From Fundidesulfovibrio putealis DSM 16056 (lineage in GTDB: Bacteria > Desulfobacterota > Desulfovibrionia > Desulfovibrionales > Desulfovibrionaceae), in NCBI RefSeq assembly GCF_000429325.1, contig NZ_AUBQ01000012.1:62001-126000 (forward strand): a DNA stretch of 64,000 nucleotides, given 5' to 3'. Position 1 is the first letter of the stretch, and each line of letters starts with the position of its first letter. The notes under the pieces were generated by a model. It was not told the origin of the DNA. It saw nothing but the letters and a program-made list of their open reading frames with translations, and ran no database searches. Positions 52,863-61,570 of the stretch are shown here, piece by piece. Both the position numbers and the translations under genes were made by a program.

Positions 52863-53630
52863 TCAGCGGACTGCAGATGAAACGCACTCACCCTTCAGGA
52901 GAATCTCCTCATAGCGCCCGTCTTCCTTGATGATGGCCAAGCCTCGCTCGAAAACCTTCAGAAACTCGCTCCCGTCAGGATGTTTTTTCGAGACCATAAG
53001 GTGCAGGGGCAGCTCGAACAGCGGCGTCCGGGCCACGGCCACCCGGTCGAAATCCTTCAGATGCCTTGCCTCCAGGATGGTCCAGCCCACCGCCTCGCTT
53101 TCTGGAACCACATCGACCCTGTCACTCAACAGCTTCGCGAAGGACTTCTCGGCATCCTGGGCGTAATCCGCCCGGACTCCGGCCTTTTCGAACATCTCAA
53201 CATAGGCATAGCCTCGTGAGCCGCCTACCCGGAGCTGCTTCAGATCCTCAAACCCCGTGTAGTCCCAACCTGGCAGTTTGTCCTTGAGATAGAAAAAGAC
53301 CATCCGGTGCATGCCCAGCGGGTCCGAGACATGACAGGTTTCCTCAAAGGATTCGGTGCGTGACCACGGGAAGGATGCCAGGGCCGCGCCCGACTGCACT
53401 TCAATCTGGTTGCGGGGCCAGGGCACGAAGCTGAAATTAACGGAGTGTCCCGCGGCCTCCACGGACTTCTCGATGATGCAGGCCATCGCCCCACCCCCTT
53501 CCAGAGTCTCCGAGACGTAGGGGAGCCACTCACCTGTCAGGACAGTGAACTGCTTTGCATGGGCAGGTTGCCGCGAGAAGAGAATCGCCAACACGCAAAG
53601 CGATATGCAGAGCCGTGACGAGAGGGACAT
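52863..53630 (-). CDS. Periplasmic solute-binding protein (amino-acid ABC type, SBP_bac_3)
   Basis: 255 residues from ATG 53630 (GGAGGA 8 bases upstream): signal peptide ending QPAHAKQF, then a type-3 periplasmic-binding fold (GEWLPYVSETLEGGGAM, FVPWPRNQIEV, LRVGGSRGYAYVEMFEKAGV in parts, LLSDRVDVVPESEAVGW). No ABC permease or ATPase is next to it, so it is an orphan binding protein, which in this group often serves a sensor rather than transport. Ligand not predicted. Convergent with the kinase at 51019-52773. Confidence 0.85.
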   Translation of the reverse strand: MSLSSRLCISLCVLAILFSRQPAHAKQFTVLTGEWLPYVSETLEGGGAMACIIEKSVEAAGHSVNFSFVPWPRNQIEVQSGAALASFPWSRTESFEETCHVSDPLGMHRMVFFYLKDKLPGWDYTGFEDLKQLRVGGSRGYAYVEMFEKAGVRADYAQDAEKSFAKLLSDRVDVVPESEAVGWTILEARHLKDFDRVAVARTPLFELPLHLMVSKKHPDGSEFLKVFERGLAIIKEDGRYEEILLKGECVSSAVR

Positions 53631-53865
53631 TTCTCCTCCGAGGGGCTGTATCACTTTCAATCCGCTGAGCGCCTGCCGAGTTCAGACTCACGGGAACGTC
53701 TTTATCCCGCGCGGGTCGAATTGCCACGGCCGACAACGTCTTGCCTTGCCGTCGTACGCTCCCGGTGGGACCACCTCACGGACGTGAACGAAAAAAGCGC
53801 CGGAGACCGACGCTTTTTCCCGGCACACGAAACCGGACACATGAAGAAACGTCCCCAAACTTACC

Positions 53866-55674
53866 CTACGCTAAAGCCCTGCCTCCTGGGAAGCCGGTAC
53901 GTGAAGCAGGCGCAGCGGCGTCGTCGCTGGCCTGCATCTGGGCGATCAGACCTTTGAGCTGCCGGGCCATGTCCGCGAGGTTATGAACGATATCCACAGT
54001 CTCTGCCATGCCTGCCTCGGTATCGTGGGCCACACCGTTGACCTCGGCCAGACTCATGGTGATGTGCTCCGAGGCGGAGGACTGCTCCTCGGCTGCGGTG
54101 GCGATGCTCTGCACGTTTCGGGTGTTCACGTCGGTCAGGTTCACGATCTGCTTGAGCGAATTCCCCGAGGCCCCGGCCAGATCATTTGAACGGATCACAG
54201 CCTTGCCAGCCTCCTCCATGTCGCGCACCGAAAGGCTGACGGAATCCTGGATAGCCTTGATCTTCTCGCCCACCTCGTGGGTCGCGCCCATGGTTTTTTC
54301 AGCCAGCTTGCGCACTTCGTCGGCCACCACCGCGAACCCGCGCCCGGCGTCTCCGGCCCTGGCGGCCTCGATGGCGGCGTTCAGCGCCAGCAGGTTGGTC
54401 TGGTCGGCTATGTCGGAAATGACGTTCATCACCTGGCCGATGGACTGAGCCTGGGCCCCCAGCTCGTTCATGTTCTGGCGAAGCTGTTCGGACACGCGGC
54501 TGACCTGTCCGATAGCGGCCACGCTTTCGATGACGATGTCCGCCCCCTCACGCGCCTTGCCCTGCGCCTGTCCCGCGCTCTCTGCTGCCTCGCTGGCGTT
54601 TCGCGCCACCTCGAGGACCGTGGCGTTCATCTGCTCCATGGCCGAGGCGGCCTCGGAGAGCCGGTTCTTCTGGGTCTGTGTGCCGCGCTGCACCTGGTCG
54701 ACCTGGGCGGACAACCGCGCCGCGTAATCGCTCAGGCTGTCGGAGAGCCCCATGGATTCGCTGGCGATGGACCGGATGAGGTCCAGCATCTGCTTGATCT
54801 GCACTTCCTTGGATTCGGCCTGGGCCAGGGCGTCCTTGGCCTGCCGGGCGTGCCCGTCGGCCTCGACGGCCTTGTGGTCTGCCTCGGCGATCTTGCTGCG
54901 CAGGCTCTCCACCATGGTCTCCATGGACTGCGACAACTGCCCGAGTTCGTCCTGCTGGGGCAACCGGCACTCTTTGGAGAGGTCGCCGTCTGCGATACTG
55001 GTGGAACAATCAGCCAGGAACTTCAGGGGCCTTGAGATCGCCCTGGAGATGAAAAGGCTCAACAGAATGGCCAGTCCCACGGACACTACGGTGGAGACGT
55101 AGACCAGCAGTTTCATGAAATCTATGTCTGCAAACAGTGCGGTGCGGTCCTTTTCGATGCCGGTCTTCACCTTCTCGCGCATGGCCTGGAGGTTTTCCTG
55201 CACCTGGACGAGAGACTTGAGGGTCTCGGTGTTGTAGGCTTCCTCGGCAGCTTCCTGGCGACCTTCCTTCTTGAGCTTCTGGATGGTGATGGAGGTTTCG
55301 TGGAGTCTGACGTGCGGTTCTTCGATGGACGCCAACAGGGGCTTCAGTTCCGGGCTGACCGTCTCCAGGCTGGCTCGTTCCTCGCTGTAGAACCAGCGCC
55401 CGAAGGCGCACTTCCTGGCGTCTGAGGAGACGGAAAATTCCGTGGCCTTGTGGTCATGCACGAACTGCCCCAGGGTCTGCGCCCACTTCAGGTGGTCGAT
55501 TTCGCGCTGCAGGAGGCTCATGGACAGGTCGTACTTCTGGACAGCCGCCTTGGTGTGGTTTTCGACGTCGCCCACCTCGCGAGCCGCCACCACGAGCACC
55601 AGGACAAATATTGCCGTTACGCAAAAAAAACCCGCACGGATTTTCTGCCCGATCCGCATATCAGACCATTTCAT
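53866..55674 (-). CDS. Methyl-accepting chemotaxis protein with periplasmic CZB-like domain
   Basis: 602 residues from ATG 55674. TM1 (about 12-32), sensory region with the CZB-like zinc pattern [20 protein letters not shown] and CAFGRWFY plus later HVRLHE, TM2 (about 190-210), HAMP (about 212-262), coiled coil and the MCP signalling tip ([39 protein letters not shown] in parts). Pentapeptide tether not seen. Zinc binding in a periplasmic CZB unit suggests sensing of metals or oxidants. Methylation-site consensus is present but not mapped here. Confidence 0.93.
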   Translation of the reverse strand: MKWSDMRIGQKIRAGFFCVTAIFVLVLVVAAREVGDVENHTKAAVQKYDLSMSLLQREIDHLKWAQTLGQFVHDHKATEFSVSSDARKCAFGRWFYSEERASLETVSPELKPLLASIEEPHVRLHETSITIQKLKKEGRQEAAEEAYNTETLKSLVQVQENLQAMREKVKTGIEKDRTALFADIDFMKLLVYVSTVVSVGLAILLSLFISRAISRPLKFLADCSTSIADGDLSKECRLPQQDELGQLSQSMETMVESLRSKIAEADHKAVEADGHARQAKDALAQAESKEVQIKQMLDLIRSIASESMGLSDSLSDYAARLSAQVDQVQRGTQTQKNRLSEAASAMEQMNATVLEVARNASEAAESAGQAQGKAREGADIVIESVAAIGQVSRVSEQLRQNMNELGAQAQSIGQVMNVISDIADQTNLLALNAAIEAARAGDAGRGFAVVADEVRKLAEKTMGATHEVGEKIKAIQDSVSLSVRDMEEAGKAVIRSNDLAGASGNSLKQIVNLTDVNTRNVQSIATAAEEQSSASEHITMSLAEVNGVAHDTEAGMAETVDIVHNLADMARQLKGLIAQMQASDDAAAPASRTGFPGGRALA

Positions 55675-56263
55675 GTAGCCCCCCCTGCGTTTGTAGACAC
55701 AGATGAACCGCGCGCCAGTCGATGCGTGCAATTGAATACCATCCGTATAGCAGGGACCCCTACCACACACCATGCCCCCCTCAAAAGGTAGGAAAAGGAG
55801 AAAACTCAATACTTTCCAGCTGTTCTCATGCGGCCAGCGAATAGACACACACGCAGCGACCGTTCTCACGGCCTTCAAGATGAGAACGCACGAGCCGAAC
55901 CCTTCCCATCGGTGGCCGTAAAACGGGATCACGGAAAACACATTGAACGCACCACATCCAAACAGCCCGTACAACACAACTGCATGCAACACAAAAATAA
56001 ATGTGGAACACGATATTGCATCGACATTCTACGTCTTTCACAATCTGGGCCGCGCCTCTCCGGCCTTGCCTCCCAGGAGGCATTTTGAGCGACCATGGAA
56101 CCTTGGCGGTAGGATTCGTAGCATTTTTTGCAGAAGCTCGTCGGCAGACGCCCCGCACTTCGGTGCGGCTCTGCACAGCAGGCGGTAGGGTGGCGGATGA
56201 ATCCGAAAGGTTGGCGAAGGCTATTCCAGGCCGAACGCAGACGCCTTCGGGCCTGAAGCGCGA
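55675..56263. other. Intergenic region without supported gene
   Basis: About 590 bases between the chemoreceptor start and the acyl-CoA ligase terminator. Mildly AT-rich in the middle (CAAAAATAAATGTGG). A small hairpin ccgcacttcggtgcgg lies at 56153-56168. No frame shows a family. Confidence 0.5.
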
Positions 56264-56304
56264 CCAGCCGCCGCTGGCCGAATTCGACGGACAGCGGCGG
56301 CTGG
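56264..56304 (-). terminator. Terminator-like long hairpin after the acyl-CoA ligase gene
   Basis: 13-bp arms ccagccgccgctg (56264-56276) and cagcggcggctgg (56292-56304). T tract poor, so it may act as an RNA-stabilising hairpin. Confidence 0.6.
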
Positions 56305-56331
56305 ATACGCAGGGGAATGAGGGACAAACGG

Positions 56332-57996
56332 CTAGCTGGTGGCTTCTGGGGCCTTGCCCTCATCCTTGGCACGGATCTCGGCGCGCTTGATCTTGCCGCT
56401 TATGGTCTTGGGCAGTTCGGGCAGAAACTCCACGATGCGGGGATACTTGTACGGAGCGGTGACCCGCTTCACATGATTCTGAATGTCCTTCACCAGTTCG
56501 GGCGAGGGCTCAAAGCCTGCGCCGAGCACCACGGTGGCCTTGACGGCCTGTCCGCGTTCAGGGTCAGGCACGCCGGTAACCGCCGCCTCGATCACGGCAG
56601 GGTGCGTCACCAGGGCGCTCTCCACCTCGAAGGGTCCGATGCGATAGCCGCTGGACTTGATGAGGTCGTCGTTGCGGCCAAGGAACCAGAAGTAGCCGTC
56701 CTCGTCGCGCCAGGCCTTGTCGCCGGTGTGGTAGTAGCCGCCAAACAGGACGGAGGCCGTTTTCTCGGGCTCGTACAGGTAGCCCTCGAACAGGCCGAGC
56801 TCCTTGCCGTTGCCCACGCGGATGCAGATTTCACCCTCCTCGCCCGGCGGACAGGGGTGGCCCTTGGCGTCCAGGAGAACGATGTCCCAGCCGGGACACG
56901 GCTTGCCTATGGACCCAGGCCTCACGGGCATGTTGGGGAAGGCTGCGATCTGCAGGGTGGTCTCGGTCTGGCCGTAGCCCTCGTAGATGGTGAGCCCGGT
57001 GGCCTCCTTCCAGGCGTGAAACACACCCTCGTTCAGCAGCTCCCCTGCGGTGGTGCAGTGGCGCAACTTGGAAAGGTCGAACTGCGTGAGGTCCTCCCGG
57101 ATGAGGAAGCGGTAGATGGTGGGCGGGGCGCAGAAGGTGGTCACGCCGTGCTCGGCCATCACGCGCAACAACTCGGCGGGAACGAACTTGCCGCGATAGT
57201 CCCAGGTGAACACACTTGCCCCGGCCATCCACTGGCCGAAGAACTTGCCCCAGATGGACTTGGCCCAGCCGGTGTCCGCCACGGTGAGGTGCAGGTCGCC
57301 GGGGCGCAGGTCGTGCCAGTAGACGCCGGTGGTGATGTGCCCCAGGGGATAGTTATGGTTGTGCACCACCATCTTGGGCATGCCCGTGGTGCCGGAGGAG
57401 AAGAAGATGAAGGAGACGTCCTCGCCGCAGGCGGCGTCCTCGGGGCGGGGGAATTCCGGGGACGCTGCGGCCAGACCGGCCTCGTAGGCGTTCCAGCCGT
57501 CGCCGGCGGGCATGTCCCCTACGCGTACCAGCACCGACAGAGAGGGACAGGCGTCCTTCACGGCGTCGATGCGCTCCACGAAATCCTCTTCCACGACGCA
57601 GGCCCTGATCCCGGCCTTGTTGACGCGGAACTCCACGTCATGGGCCGTCAGCAGGTGCGGCGACGGCACCGGCACCGCGCCCAGCTTGTGCAGGGCCAGG
57701 GTGGTAACCCAGAACTCCACGCGGCGCTGCAGAACCAGCATGACCTTGTCGCCCTTGGCGATGCCCATGGCCTTGAAGGCGTTGGCCATGCGCGAGGACT
57801 GGGTGCTGAAGAAGGCCAGATCCAGATCGCGCCGGGTGCCGTCGGGTCCGATGTGGACCATGGCTGGGCGGTCGGGATGAAGGGCGGCCTCCTTGTCGAG
57901 GAAATCGAACGCGAAGTTGTACCCGGAGGGGGCTTTCACGGCGTACTGGGCAGAATACTCTTCAAAAGTGTCGTAACGCTTGAACTCGGGCTGCAT
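56332..57996 (-). CDS. AMP-forming acyl-CoA synthetase (acetyl/aryl-CoA ligase type)
   Basis: 554 residues from ATG 57996 (GAGGAGG 7 bases upstream). ANL-family motifs: P-loop FIFFSSGTTGMPKMVVH (about 195), YEGYGQTET (about 330), FGGYYHTGDKAWRDEDGY (about 420), DDLIKSSGYRIGPFEVE and the catalytic C-terminal Lys in KTISGKIKR. Converts a carboxylate to its CoA ester through an acyl-AMP. Similar to benzoate/medium-chain ligases (AcsM/ACSM type). Co-transcribed with a cupin regulator 11 bases upstream, which probably senses its substrate. Substrate not predicted. Confidence 0.9.
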   Translation of the reverse strand: MQPEFKRYDTFEEYSAQYAVKAPSGYNFAFDFLDKEAALHPDRPAMVHIGPDGTRRDLDLAFFSTQSSRMANAFKAMGIAKGDKVMLVLQRRVEFWVTTLALHKLGAVPVPSPHLLTAHDVEFRVNKAGIRACVVEEDFVERIDAVKDACPSLSVLVRVGDMPAGDGWNAYEAGLAAASPEFPRPEDAACGEDVSFIFFSSGTTGMPKMVVHNHNYPLGHITTGVYWHDLRPGDLHLTVADTGWAKSIWGKFFGQWMAGASVFTWDYRGKFVPAELLRVMAEHGVTTFCAPPTIYRFLIREDLTQFDLSKLRHCTTAGELLNEGVFHAWKEATGLTIYEGYGQTETTLQIAAFPNMPVRPGSIGKPCPGWDIVLLDAKGHPCPPGEEGEICIRVGNGKELGLFEGYLYEPEKTASVLFGGYYHTGDKAWRDEDGYFWFLGRNDDLIKSSGYRIGPFEVESALVTHPAVIEAAVTGVPDPERGQAVKATVVLGAGFEPSPELVKDIQNHVKRVTAPYKYPRIVEFLPELPKTISGKIKRAEIRAKDEGKAPEATS

Positions 57997-58007
57997 CGCC
58001 GCCTCCT

Positions 58008-58568
58008 CTAAATGATCACGTCCAGAAACACGGCCTCTTTGCCGTCCAGGGCACGCATGGCATGGGGAATGGTGGAGCTGAAATACAGGCTGTCCTGGGG
58101 CTCCATCACCACGGACTCCTTGCCGAGCGTTACCTCCATGCGGCCCTGCAGAAGGAAGATGAACTCCTCGCCCGCATGCTGGTTGAACTCCAGCGCGCTG
58201 TGCTCGCGAGGAGGAACGGACACCAGGAACGGCTCCATGCCGGGGCGGCTGAAGCGGTAAGCCAGGGACTGGTACTTGTAGGCCTTGCGGCGCGTGACGG
58301 ACAGCCCCTCCCCCTTCTTCACCAGGCTGAACTGATGCAGCTTGGCCTCCGAGCCGGTGATGAGGGCGGTCAGGTCCACTCCGGTGGCCTTGGCCACGGC
58401 GTACAGATAGCTGACAGGAACCTCTCGGGTTCCGGATTCGAAGGTGAGGACGTCCTCCACGGGGACTCCCGCTCGGGCGGCCAGTTCCTCCGGAGAAAGG
58501 CTCAGGGCGTCGCGCAGGTCCTTGATACGCCGGGAGATGTCGCGATCGATGGTTGTCGGCAGGCTCAT
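58008..58568 (-). CDS. XRE helix-turn-helix plus cupin transcriptional regulator
   Basis: 186 residues: N-terminal HTH (IKDLRDALSLSPEELAARAGVPVEDVLTFESG in parts) and C-terminal cupin_2 beta barrel (HAGEEFIFLLQGRMEVTLG, DSLYFSSTIPHAMRAL), where His residues of the cupin motif are kept. Proteins of this architecture regulate adjacent catabolic genes in response to small carboxylic ligands. GGAGGAG before ATG 58568. Just 11 bases before the acyl-CoA ligase gene. Ends near ssrA. Confidence 0.88.
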   Translation of the reverse strand: MSLPTTIDRDISRRIKDLRDALSLSPEELAARAGVPVEDVLTFESGTREVPVSYLYAVAKATGVDLTALITGSEAKLHQFSLVKKGEGLSVTRRKAYKYQSLAYRFSRPGMEPFLVSVPPREHSALEFNQHAGEEFIFLLQGRMEVTLGKESVVMEPQDSLYFSSTIPHAMRALDGKEAVFLDVII

Positions 58569-58692
58569 TTGCTCCTCCTTGCGTTGCTGGAGGGCCGGAT
58601 AGCCTAAATTGGTCTGAAATACGAGATTTTTTCACACTCTTGGCACTTGCCGAACGCCGGAAAAGGCCTTAGATAGTCTTTTGGACATCCCT

Positions 58693-59043
58693 GGGGGCGC
58701 ACTGGTTTCGACGGGGATAGTGACGACAAAGTTGCGGGCCGAGGATCCACGAGGCCTCGTAAAAAACGTGGAACCAAGTTAATCGCCAACGATTACGAAT
58801 ACGCCCTGGCCGCTTAAGGCCAGCCTCCCTCTGACCCACGCCTGGTAAGTCGGATGCGGGGGACACCCCACCAAGCTGGCGCTCGCAGTTGTCCGTTGAA
58901 GCGAGCGTGAGAACTTAAACGGTCTGGGTTCGGGACGCCCGGCCGGAAGGCACGTCCGAACCGAGATCAATTTCCGGCCTACGCCTGTAGATGCTTTGCC
59001 CGAGCGTTCTCGGACGGGGGTTCGATTCCCCCCGCCTCCACCA
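58693..59043 (+). ncRNA. ssrA: Transfer-messenger RNA (tmRNA)
   Basis: 351 bases. 5' GGGGGCG pairs with 3' CGCCTCC, then A and CCA; the 5' part has GGTTTCGACGGGGA, a conserved one-piece tmRNA motif; the T-arm reads GGGGGTTCGATTCCCCCC. The tag ORF is at 58785-58817: GCC AAC GAT TAC GAA TAC GCC CTG GCC GCT TAA, peptide ANDYEYALAA, close to tags of Desulfovibrionaceae. Pseudoknot-like complementary blocks occur between. The 3' end serves as the attachment site of element 2. Confidence 0.97.
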
Positions 59044-59098
59044 ACAGGACTTCCAGTACAGTCCGACAAAGTCCACATCCCCCAGGAATTTAAGGAAA

Positions 59099-59122
59099 AA
59101 GGCGGTCCGCAAGGGCCGCCTT
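59099..59122 (+). terminator. Terminator after ssrA
   Basis: Stem aaggcggtcc / gggccgcctt with GCAA loop, then TCGTCCGTTTT. Confidence 0.75.
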
Positions 59123-59158
59123 CGTCCGTTTTGGTCCGTTGACATCCACGATCTGAGT

Positions 59159-59247
59159 GGGTAACTGCGCGGGTAACACAGGCCAGCGGGTAACTTTGCG
59201 GTGGGTAACTGCGAAGCCCGCGCCAGTCCAGGATTGAGAGGTTACCC
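59159..59247. repeat. GGGTAAC arm-type sites of element 2 integrase
   Basis: GGGTAAC at 59159-59165, 59171-59177, 59188-59194, 59203-59209, and inverted GTTACCC at 59241-59247, just before the integrase start. P4-family integrases recognise such short repeats. Confidence 0.75.
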
Positions 59248-59250
59248 GCC

Positions 59251-60480
59251 ATGCCCCTGACCGACATCGCAGTGAGAAACGCGAAGCCCGGAGAGAAGAA
59301 AATCAGGCTCAGGGACGAGCGTGGGCTCTTCCTGGAGGTGAGCGCTGGGAAAGATGGCAAACCACGCAAGTGGTGGCGGTTCCGCTACAAGCTCAACGGG
59401 CGCGAGAACATGCTCTCTCTCGGAGTCTACCCGGACGTCACCCTGAAGGACGCCAGGGACCGCCGCGACGAAACCCGCAGGTTAATCTCACAGGGGATTG
59501 ACCCCGCTCAGGCCAGGAAGTCTGCGAAGACAGAGGAGGCTGAGAACGGTGAAACCTTTGAGCGCATCGCAAGAGAGTGGTGGGCCAAGTTTCAGCCGAC
59601 CTGGACCGAGGAACACGGCGGGCAAATCCTTCGCCGCCTGGAGCTAAATGTCTTCCCCTGGATCGGCTCGCGTCCCATCAAGGACATCACCGCCCCCGAA
59701 ATTCTGAAGCTGGCTCGCCGCATCGAGTCGCGCGGAGCCCTAGAGATGGCCCACAGGACCATCCAGGGTTGCGGTCAAATCTTTCGCTACGGCATCGCCA
59801 CTGGCAGGTGCGAGAGGAATCCTGCCGCCGACCTTCGCGGCGCTCTCCCACCAGTAAAAGAGAAGCATCACCCAAGCATCACGGACCCGAAGGCCATCGC
59901 CCCACTCCTTCGCGCAATGGATGCCTACCAGGGTTCACCAATCACGGGCTGCGCCCTGCGACTGGCCCCACTGGTGTTCGTTCGCCCTGGCGAGCTTCGG
60001 CACGCGGAATGGGCTGAAATCAACATCGAGGCCAAGGAATGGCGAATCCCCGGCCACAAGATGAAGATGCGCGAACAGCACATCGTCCCGCTGGCCCGGC
60101 AGGCTCTCGTCATCATTGAGGAGCTTCACCCCCTCACCGGCCACGGGAAGTATCTCTTCCCCTCCATGCGGACCCTGGATCGCCCCATGAGTGAGAACAC
60201 TGTCAACGGCGCACTGCGACGCCTGGGGTACACCAAGGACGAATTGACCGGCCACGGCTTCCGTTCCATGGCCTCTACCCTGCTCAACGAACAGGGGTGG
60301 AATCGAGACGCCATCGAGCGCCAGCTTGCCCATGCAGAGCGTGACAACATCCGAGCGGCTTACAACTACGCGGAGTTCCTGCCTGAGCGGCGAAAGATGA
60401 TGCAGGCCTGGGCTGACTACCTTGATTCGCTGAAAACTGGCGCGAAGGTAACCCCGCTCTTCCAAGAAGCTACCGGCTGA
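59251..60480 (+). CDS. P4-type tyrosine integrase of element 2
   Basis: 409 residues. N-terminal arm-binding DUF4102 domain (PLTDIAVRNAKPGEKKIRLRDERGLFLEVS in parts), core-binding domain (about 100-190) and catalytic domain with Arg in FVRPGELRHAEWAEI, HGFRSMASTLLNEQG and Tyr in RAAYNYAEF. This class integrates into tRNA and tmRNA 3' ends. Start ATG 59251 with GAGAGG about 12 bases upstream; the arm repeats lie just upstream. Unrelated at the N-terminus to the integrase of element 1. Confidence 0.95.
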   Translation: MPLTDIAVRNAKPGEKKIRLRDERGLFLEVSAGKDGKPRKWWRFRYKLNGRENMLSLGVYPDVTLKDARDRRDETRRLISQGIDPAQARKSAKTEEAENGETFERIAREWWAKFQPTWTEEHGGQILRRLELNVFPWIGSRPIKDITAPEILKLARRIESRGALEMAHRTIQGCGQIFRYGIATGRCERNPAADLRGALPPVKEKHHPSITDPKAIAPLLRAMDAYQGSPITGCALRLAPLVFVRPGELRHAEWAEINIEAKEWRIPGHKMKMREQHIVPLARQALVIIEELHPLTGHGKYLFPSMRTLDRPMSENTVNGALRRLGYTKDELTGHGFRSMASTLLNEQGWNRDAIERQLAHAERDNIRAAYNYAEFLPERRKMMQAWADYLDSLKTGAKVTPLFQEATG

Positions 60481-61169
60481 ACCCGTCCACCTCGGACGGA
60501 TAGCATAATCGACCAGGAGGGGGAGATGCGACCCTCCATCGATCCGCTTCTCATGATGATGTTCGCAGGCAAGCGGCATGATCCAGTTCTTGATTCCGCC
60601 CGCCCATCATCACGCCTCAATCGGCCCTGGACTTCGGTTCAGGGCTTTCCTTTTTGGCCGTACAGGTATTAATTTGACGCATCACTAACGCACTGGAACC
60701 CAGGAAGCACCTAATAGAGTGTTATGCCTAGCGATTTTCGACCATAGCAGAGAACTATTTCTTGACAATTTGCTGCAATTTCGTCAGAAGCTGCTCCATC
60801 CGCATTTAGCGAGTGCCCTGGCGCTCCGCGTTACTCTGATTTCTCCATAAGATCATAGAGAGAAGGATTTAATTTTCCTATCTCTCGAATGCCTCTGGCC
60901 TTATCAGGTCAGGTAAACTGGTTTGTCCGCGACAATCTGGAAGCTGAATGCCATGCAGTGTTCGGGGAGAGCTTGAGGCCATGAAGGCCTTAGGAATCTT
61001 GGCAACGAGACAAGGAAGAAGATCGCGTCCTGCGTGGTGCGCCTGATGGACTAATCCCAAGGGGCAGGGCCTCTAGAATCGAAGGCAACGCGACGGGTCG
61101 CTCGGGGCGCTCAATGATGTGTGTAGGCAAGGGCAAGTTTCATAAACAAATAACATGTATAGGAGTTTT
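60481..61169. other. Non-coding region of element 2
   Basis: About 690 bases with no supported gene. AT-rich around 60700-60870, with TTGACA at 60762-60767 as a possible -35 box and no convincing -10. It could hold the element's control region or origin; no clear iterons. Confidence 0.45.
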
Positions 61170-61358
61170 ATGGTGTATTATTCGCACATGGGGCAGCTAC
61201 TTCAGCTGCGCAATCGTAATGACGCCACAGTGATGACTGTGAGCAAAGGACTCTGTCGGGCTATTAGCACCGTCAATACCGAGAGTCTCGGGTACAACCA
61301 AATGCCCGACCACACTAAGGTCGCGCAGGAGAAGTTTCAGAAGGAGAACGGAAACTGA
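61170..61358 (+). CDS. Small coupled protein of element 2, unknown function
   Basis: 62 residues from ATG 61170 with AGGAG 4 bases upstream (an ATG at 61155 is possible). Its TGA overlaps the next ATG by one base (TGATG), a strong sign of real translation. Sequence VYYSHMGQLLQLRNRNDATVMTVSK... shows no domain. Confidence 0.5.
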   Translation: MVYYSHMGQLLQLRNRNDATVMTVSKGLCRAISTVNTESLGYNQMPDHTKVAQEKFQKENGN

Positions 61359-61570
61359 TGAGCCTTACGAATTGTTCTGCCCCCGTGGGGGGGGATCGTT
61401 ATCTCCGCGCCAAGGAGGTCTGTTTTCTTCTCGGCATCAGCAAATCTACGCTCTACAAGTTCATCGGCGAAGGGAAGTTCCTGGCACCAATGAAGTTCGG
61501 CCCCCGTACTTCCGTATGGCTCAGTTCTCAGGTGCAAGCCTTCATCGGCAGCAAGGGAGCGCAAGAGTGA
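61358..61570 (+). CDS. AlpA-family helix-turn-helix regulator/excisionase
   Basis: 70 residues: DRYLRAKEVCFLLGISKSTLYKFIGEGKFLAPMKFGPRTSVWLSSQVQAFI (in parts) is the AlpA/MerR-like winged helix typical of P4-type islands, where it activates integrase excision or acts as recombination directionality factor. AAGGAG before ATG 61358. Overlaps the next gene by 4 bases. Confidence 0.9.
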   Translation: MSLTNCSAPVGGDRYLRAKEVCFLLGISKSTLYKFIGEGKFLAPMKFGPRTSVWLSSQVQAFIGSKGAQE